DNA of 64,000 nt from Dendrolimus kikuchii (Eukaryota; Arthropoda; Insecta; Lepidoptera; Lasiocampidae): assembly GCA_019925095.2 (NCBI GenBank), contig CM034392.1, positions 4,223,501 through 4,287,500 on the forward strand. The letters are read 5' to 3'. A model generated the notes under the pieces. It saw nothing but the letters and a program-made list of their open reading frames with translations, did no database searches and had not been told where the DNA came from. This document shows positions 60,884 to 64,000 of this stretch, in pieces (the first letter of the stretch is position 1; the number at the start of each line of letters is the position of its first letter). The position numbers and the translations under genes were made by a program.

Positions 60884-61930
60884 AGCGTTACTACTTGCTT
60901 AAGTTACTTGCCAAACGAAGCGCCGTTAATAAACATCGGGAAATAACTGTATATTCTATATACGTAATTATAAGTATGTATTCTAATTAGAAACTAGGTA
61001 CCAGATTATTATCGAGAAAAAATGTCAAGAGGGTAATTGTTTTGCTACTCTGAATGGCATGCTGATTCGCTGCGCGAAATATAGATCTTGATTACGGGTA
61101 GCATCATCGGGTTGCTATGCAAATATCAATTTAGAAATGCTTTGCCCATGGTACTTTTGTATAAACTTGGTTTGAATTAAACATTGTTTTCATATTTAAT
61201 TTGAATCTTTCCTTAATTAACATAGAAAATGCTCTGTACTTATTTTTGAAATTTGAATTTTCTTTTAAATAATATGTGTTGCTTCAACAAATTATAGACA
61301 AAAGAAAAATATTTACCCGCCATATCTCCAAGTATGCAGTGTGTGTGTTGTATGCAATAAAACACTTTCGACACGTATCTTTTAAAGCGTAATGATTTAA
61401 ATAAATATTTGCACAGATAACAAAGTTATATATCGTGTTAGTCCATATGAGCCAATGTACAGTTGACTAAGATACATATATAAGTGCTAAATCTTGTAAA
61501 ATGCGAAATTCATAGCGAAATCTCTTTGTGAATTTGTTTTGATGAATATTAATTAAACGATTTATTTTGTTTGCACTCCAGAAGTTAATTTACTTTTAAA
61601 GATGCGACTGTTTTAAATTTTCTATGAATAATTTATTACACATTTTGAGTTCTGTTTTTTTTAAATAATTATGTTACAAAGTTGTAAAGTGTAAAATTAT
61701 TTGTTTGATTGGCATTATAATTTGCAATATTATAAGTTCTGTAGATAATTATGAATGTAATGAAAGTAAAATGTTGACAGTTTGTCGGCGGGTTTAGAAT
61801 TTAGATGAGGTGAGCAATACTTTGAGTTAATTAATTAAATAATTAGTTAATATCAGTAGGTGTTTTAAAAACATATTTGGACTATAATACATTTTTTTAA
61901 TATGTAACATCATAAACCTATTGAAGTCCA
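60884..61930. other. No gene seen
   Basis: Long AT-rich stretch. AATAAA occurs near 61357 (GCAATAAAACAC) but is not linked to any transcript I can see. Confidence 0.45.
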
Positions 61931-61931
61931 C

Positions 61932-62252
61932 TTTTTTTTATATTTTTTTATTGCAGGAGTTCAGCAGACAGGCAGACGGCCCACTAGATGGAAAGCGGTT
62001 ACCATCGCCTATGGACATTTGCAACAACAAAGGTGCTACAAATGCGCTGCTGCTCTCTTAAGGGAGACTGGAACCTGGTCACTAATGCCGGAACACAACA
62101 CAAGGTTGTTATGGCGGCATACTCTAGACCAGGGGTGGTCGCCATCCAGTCGAGCAAATACTCTACCACCCGGCTGTGGGTTGTTTAGTCGCCTCTTACG
62201 AGAGGCCGCCGGGCCGCAGGAAATTTTATTCTTTCTCCGTTCCTGCACGGAT
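61932..62252 (-). mobile_element. Retroposon family A, best-preserved copy
   Basis: Poly-T, then CAGGAGTTCAGCAGACAGGC to CTTTCTCCGTTCCTGCACGG with all family blocks. Confidence 0.78.
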
Positions 62253-62615
62253 AAAGACCTACTATCGAATTGACGTTGTTTCCGTGGGATAGATGAATGT
62301 AACGATAAACATGGCGCCGAAGTCATGTTATTATTTTTTCTCTGGTCTCGCTACCATACCATAATATACTATAAATTACCCATTAGTCTTATTTCCTAGA
62401 TTAGATTGTAATTGTATCTCTAAGATATATAATTTATGGATAAAAAATAATGATGGGATATAAATGGGATAGTTTACTTCTTGGGATAAGAGATAGTTTT
62501 ATTTGATACGAACCAAGCTTTAAAATTTGGAAACCGAAATTACTACTTTATTAACTAAAATATAAACTACAGACTACAATATAAAAATTAAACTAAATAC
62601 AAAAGAGGAAAATAT

Positions 62616-63056
62616 CTAAAGATAAGTTATTGGTCCCAAACCACTGTCACTCACCGGAAACGTTCCCAGAAGGCTGGCGGCGTTGCCACCTTGTATAGCA
62701 ATGCTTAATCTTTGAGCGACATAGACGCCAGCCTTCTGGTCGCGTGTGACGTCTACCAAACGTTTGGCGACGTCACGGTAGACCTTTAGAGCGTTAGGAC
62801 CCCACGGACCCAGAGTTTCCACCCCAAATGCCGCAAATGTGTAACCATTTCCAATGGCGGCATATTTGCTGCGCTTGAGGGCCTCCTGTTCGGCTGCAGC
62901 AGAACCGGCGGCAGTGCACGTACTTGAAAGATGCGACGCCGCCAGAGTGTCAACGTAAGCAGCATCCCACACTAAGGGGCGGCCCATCTTCCAGGGAATC
63001 AGCGTCATCCCATCCGGTCTCCTGCCATCGTCGCGGCACAAGCCGTTTGGTTCCAA
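62616..63056 (-). pseudogene. Retroelement-type domain (PD-(D/E)XK-like pattern)
   Basis: An open minus-strand frame of 146 codons. RRPDGMTLIPWKMGRPLVWD and DTLAASHLSSTCTAAG are followed by YAAIGNGYTFAAFGVETLGP, RLVDVTRDQKAG, QRLSIAIQGGNAASLLGTFP, then a stop. This pattern recurs in animal retroelement-derived proteins. The PDG...WD spacing resembles a PD-(D/E)XK nuclease core, but that is inference. It lacks any upstream RT here. A related relic lies at 31930-32102. Confidence 0.6.
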
Positions 63057-63654
63057 AATGGAAGGTACCCCGGCGGTGACAAGAGCCCGGCGGATGATAT
63101 TTACTTTATTTATTATATAACTTTATTTGTTGATATGATTTTACCTGGAATTGTCGTAAATGCCATTCAGAGCTTTGCGTCACATAAAATACCATGAGTG
63201 TGAACGAACCCGAAGCGTGAAAATTCCGTATGACGGTTACATTATTTGACAACTCAACATATGTGACACTTCAATCAAATTACTACAACAGTGTACTCTT
63301 CAATTTCAATTATTTAATATTATAGTAGTTACAATATTTAATACATTATAGTTATACCTTTATATTAGCGAACAATTATTTTAATATTATTACAATTATG
63401 GGTAAGTTTGTTCATGTTAATTAATTAAATGTAACAGCTAAATAAATCATCTTTTGTTTCATTAAATACTTTTTATATTCTTATTACGAGTATTTTAAAT
63501 AAGACTTGCCGCGGTTTTTGTATCCAGCCAGTGTATTTTAGATTTAATCTTCAAATACGTCGTTGGCTGAGACTAAACATAAAAACTATGGTCACATTTC
63601 ACTAAACAATTGAAATATAATAAAATAGGTAACAAACCGCCCGCCCATTTTAGG
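63057..63654. other. No gene seen
   Basis: AT-rich DNA without frames or repeats I can match. Confidence 0.4.
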
Positions 63655-64000
63655 AATACATACATAACTTCACGCCAGTTCCCTTGCGGGGTAGGCACGA
63701 ACAACAGATATATGCGTAACGTCGACCTCCACCGCGATCTGGAGCTTCCCTCCATCAAAAACTACATTACGTCGCTCTCGCGTAAGTATTTCGATCTCGC
63801 GCCGCATCATCGAAATCCGCTCGTCGTGTCCGCGTCCGATTATAAGCCTCGGCGAAAGGCTCTCGTACGACGACCGCGTAACGTCCTCACGGACAGGGTC
63901 GACGTTATCACAAAACGGCTGGCCCGGATCAGCCCGCCCGCGGTTAGGACGGCAGGCTGGCAGGCACGGACAGACAGACACAGACGGCGGCGTCTCAGGC
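63655..64000 (-). pseudogene. Unidentified frame fused to a LINE family C tail, cut by window edge
   Basis: The last 30 bp of coding (VVRAYPARELA, stop near 63670, plus an ACATACATAA tail) belong to LINE family C. In the same frame, upstream and GC-rich, lies an unrecognised peptide (SSYESLSPRLIIGRGHDERI, then MMRREIEILTRERRN, GGKLQIAVEVDVTH) that runs to the window edge. The junction near 63705 replaces the normal LINE sequence. It is either a chimeric LINE or a LINE end inserted into another coding sequence. Confidence 0.45.

Overview
The window looks like a piece of an insect nuclear chromosome, most likely from a moth or butterfly. This rests on AT-rich intergenic DNA, multi-exon genes with GT-AG introns, an arthropod-type tetraspanin family, and a repeat load (maT-type mariner, RTE/jockey-like and CR1-like LINE tails, Helitrons with CTAG ends, Penelope-like remnants, BEL/Pao) of the kind I associate with Lepidoptera. 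No bacterial or organellar genes were seen. Many internal exons are shorter than 70 codons, so the host genes had to be rebuilt from splice sites and paralogue alignment.

The host content is a small tetraspanin cluster. Tetraspanin 1 (9455-13951, +, six exons, 255 aa) and tetraspanin 2 (17315-24808, +, five exons, 254 aa) are complete in tandem. Tetraspanin 3 (30628-37751, -) converges on them and lacks only its first coding exon. Corresponding exons have nearly the same length (189/189/186, 180/177/183, 240/240/237 nt) and the same phase, so these are tandem duplicates. Only gene 1 has an extra phase-2 intron inside the large-loop exon. A partial, unrecognised minus-strand gene (exons at 8274-8383 and 7188-7366) lies next to the cluster. 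A minus-strand signal-peptide exon (4029-4205) and a minus-strand exon-like reading frame (39792-40001) are weaker candidates.

Most of the rest is mobile DNA. 1-8 kb: mariner copy, MITE, LINE tails. 9-37 kb: tetraspanin introns filled with MITEs, a SINE-like retroposon family, Helitrons, LINE 3' ends and a Penelope-like RT fragment. 38-47 kb: a GC-rich inverted-repeat element, a giant foldback element, LINE C-terminal fragments, and a MITE with about 53-bp terminal repeats and a TTA duplication. 47.99-55.63 kb: an apparently intact BEL/Pao retrotransposon on the minus strand with near-identical LTRs and one uninterrupted 1,898-aa Gag-Pol frame. 56.5-57.9 kb: three Helitrons abutting head to tail. 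58-64 kb: a second foldback copy, two copies of a palindromic MITE, SINEs, a retroelement-type domain relic, and an unidentified frame fused to a LINE tail at the right edge.

The tetraspanins probably act as membrane scaffolds. I see no operon-like or defence-type gene system. The most unusual structures are the tandem Helitron array, the gene-1-specific intron carrying a near-perfect palindrome, and the young BEL/Pao element.
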